Positions 6,432 through 7,608 of a stretch of 7,608 nt of DNA are shown piece after piece. This DNA comes from an uncultured Methanomicrobiales archaeon (GTDB lineage: Archaea > Thermoplasmatota > Thermoplasmata > Methanomassiliicoccales > Methanomethylophilaceae), in assembly GCA_946528255.1 (NCBI GenBank), contig CAMMYR010000024.1, positions 1 through 7,608 of the forward strand, read 5' to 3'. Under the pieces are notes generated by a model. That model was given only the letters and a program-made list of their open reading frames with translations. It ran no database searches and was not told where the DNA came from. The position numbers and the translations under genes are program-made. The stretch's first letter is position 1, and every line of letters starts with the position of its first letter.

Positions 6432-7164
6432 TCGCGATCCTGCGGTAGCACAGGAAGAAGAACATCAGGATATAGGCCATCAGGATGGCGATGGAATCCA
6501 GGGGGATGCCCGAATCCAGGAGTATCCCCCTGGAGAGCTCGCTCACGTGGGTCAGGGGCAGGGCGTAGACTATCCACGATGCCACCTCGGGCAGATCGGA
6601 TACCTTGAACAGGGTGCCGCAGAGGAAGGTCATGGGCACGATGAAGATGCTCGTTATCAGCGACAGGTTCTGCGTTTTACGAGTCATCAGGGCGGCCAGG
6701 AGCCCGAACATGGAGAACATCAGCCCTCCCGCGATTATGACGAGGAACACCAGCGGATTGGGCGTTATCCCCGGGGATATGATGCACCCTACAACAAGCA
6801 GCACGGTGCAGCTTATCAGCGCCCTGACGACCCCGGAGAGGGTCTTGCCCAGGATCACGGATGATATCCTAACGGGGCACAGCAGCAGCTCGTCGAAGCT
6901 CATGTAGAACAGCCTCTGCACCAGCACCCTCATGGAAACGGAGCTGAAAGTGCATGATACGGTGGTGAGGGCGATTATACCGGGCAGGATGAACCTGACG
7001 TACTCCTCGCTCCCGCCTTCAATGCTGCCGCCGATACCGTAGCCGAAGGCCAGGAGGTACAGCAGGGGGCCTATGAGCCCCGTGAGGAGCACTTCGATGA
7101 TGTTCTCCTTGATGTACACCAGGTCGCCCCAGGCGACGGCATAGACCTCCTTCGCGTAGCCCAC
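6232..7164 (-). CDS. ABC-2 type (DrrB/NodJ-like) transporter permease with antisense C-terminal extension
   Basis: This is the membrane subunit of an ABC exporter. About six hydrophobic segments are visible from the start near residue 1 to about 240 (for example 24-43, 58-72, 116-130, 138-160, 168-185, 226-240). They are followed by the ABC-2 hallmark PLTHVSELSRGILLD at 203-217. No ATG fits, so the GTG at 7164, five bases after the ATPase stop, is the likely start; a G-rich run ends about 15 bases before it. ABC-2 permeases of this type are usually about 250 residues, and the recognisable protein ends near residue 245 (CYRRIAIRNHRR). No stop occurs there. The frame continues some 65 residues antisense to the surface-protein gene, giving Arg/Ser/Trp/Pro-rich sequence with no family character, to TGA at 6234-6232. 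Substrate unknown; antibiotic, lipid or polysaccharide export are all possible. Confidence 0.85.
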   Translation of the reverse strand: MGYAKEVYAVAWGDLVYIKENIIEVLLTGLIGPLLYLLAFGYGIGGSIEGGSEEYVRFILPGIIALTTVSCTFSSVSMRVLVQRLFYMSFDELLLCPVRISSVILGKTLSGVVRALISCTVLLVVGCIISPGITPNPLVFLVIIAGGLMFSMFGLLAALMTRKTQNLSLITSIFIVPMTFLCGTLFKVSDLPEVASWIVYALPLTHVSELSRGILLDSGIPLDSIAILMAYILMFFFLCYRRIAIRNHRRDSRPPCAWRIPRSPWGTAPDSSWSWWSRRNGTSLGCRGTFHRPSVSPLGPLRPWRGCYRS

Positions 7165-7169
7165 GGGGT

Positions 7170-7608
7170 TCAGGACAATCCCCCCTTTCCGCCGGTGAGC
7201 TCCAGGAACACGTCCTCGAGGGATGTCCTCCTGATGTTGAAGTAGCGGTCGCCCAGGCCGTCCGCGTAGGCGCGGGCCTCCTCCCTGGACGGGAAGTAGG
7301 ATGTGATGGTATTCCCGTTCTCGGTCTCGGTATCCACGGCCACCCTGCCGATCATGTCCCTGAGCTCGTCGACGGTGCCCATGGCGACAATCTTCCCGGA
7401 TTCTATGATCCCGACGCGGTCGCAGAGCGCCTCCGCCTCCTCGATGTAGTGGGTGGTGAGGAAGATGGTGGTCCCGCTGCGGTTCAGCATCCTGACCAGG
7501 TCCCACAGCATGTGCCTGGACCTGGTGTCCAGGCCGGCGGTGGGCTCGTCCAGGAAGAGGACCTGGGGTTTGTGTATGATGGATGCTATGATCGATGATT
7601 TGCGCTTC
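7170..7608 (-). CDS. ABC transporter ATP-binding protein, DrrA-like (5' partial)
   Basis: The C-terminal 145 residues are visible; the N-terminus with Walker A and the full LSGG signature lies beyond the right edge. The part seen begins just after the signature helix (KRKSSIIASIIHKP). It then shows Walker B plus catalytic Glu (VLFLDEPT), the D-loop (AGLD) and the H-loop His (TTHYIEEAEALCDRVGII). The last 80 residues form the accessory C-terminal domain of DrrA-type ATPases, ending in SLEDVFLELTGG. It would power the permease encoded five bases downstream, so the pair forms one operon and exporter. All visible catalytic motifs are intact. The transported substrate cannot be inferred from these motifs. 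Confidence 0.95.
   Translation of the reverse strand, partial: KRKSSIIASIIHKPQVLFLDEPTAGLDTRSRHMLWDLVRMLNRSGTTIFLTTHYIEEAEALCDRVGIIESGKIVAMGTVDELRDMIGRVAVDTETENGNTITSYFPSREEARAYADGLGDRYFNIRRTSLEDVFLELTGGKGGLS

Noticed and set aside
7165..7506. N-terminal extension of the permease frame to an ATG at 7506
   Set aside because: The extension is the out-of-frame translation of the ATPase gene; permease-like sequence begins only at about 7164.

Overview
The window looks like dense, GC-rich archaeal chromosome from a euryarchaeal or Thermoplasmatota-type organism. The evidence is a full-length archaeosine tRNA-guanine transglycosylase (tgtA) with its C-terminal PUA domain, AT-rich TATA-like boxes about 21-31 bases before most start codons (the geometry of leaderless archaeal transcripts), and almost no Shine-Dalgarno signals. 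An InlB-type repeat protein and redox genes would suit a gut Methanomassiliicoccales archaeon, but that assignment is inference.

Left block (1-1912, minus strand). A probable operon starts at a TATA box at 1935-1942. It encodes an alpha/beta hydrolase (1912-1115), then, with a 13-base overlap, a protein with two [4Fe-4S] motifs and a divergent nitroreductase-like domain (start 1127). That frame never meets a stop. It runs in frame through an AT-rich, promoter-like stretch into the N-terminus of a Fic/DOC-family protein (own ATG at 338, own TATA-like box) and off the left edge.

Centre (1913-4664). An 83-base divergent promoter region separates the hydrolase operon from tgtA (1996-3936, plus). 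After tgtA come a possible hairpin, a doubtful 20-residue hydrophobic ORF, and a strong GC hairpin with a T-rich tail on the minus strand. That hairpin ends the convergent DUF2703-like gene (4546-4133). A second divergent promoter region (4547-4664), with an inverted repeat between its two TATA boxes, drives the DUF2703-like gene leftward and a surface-protein gene rightward.

Right block (4665-7608). The surface protein (588 aa) has an N-terminal membrane anchor or signal, an InlB/Listeria-Bacteroides-type repeat, an unrecognised middle region and a C-terminal transglutaminase-like cysteine-peptidase fold. Convergent to it is a two-gene DrrA/DrrB-type ABC exporter: the ATPase (cut by the right edge) and its ABC-2 permease. 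The permease frame has no stop at its natural end and continues about 200 bases antisense into the surface-protein gene.

I did not find a clearly new defence or mobile system. The most unusual features are the stop-less junction between the ferredoxin-nitroreductase ORF and the Fic ORF, and the second missing stop at the permease/surface-protein boundary. I saw no tRNA, rRNA, CRISPR array or insertion sequence.
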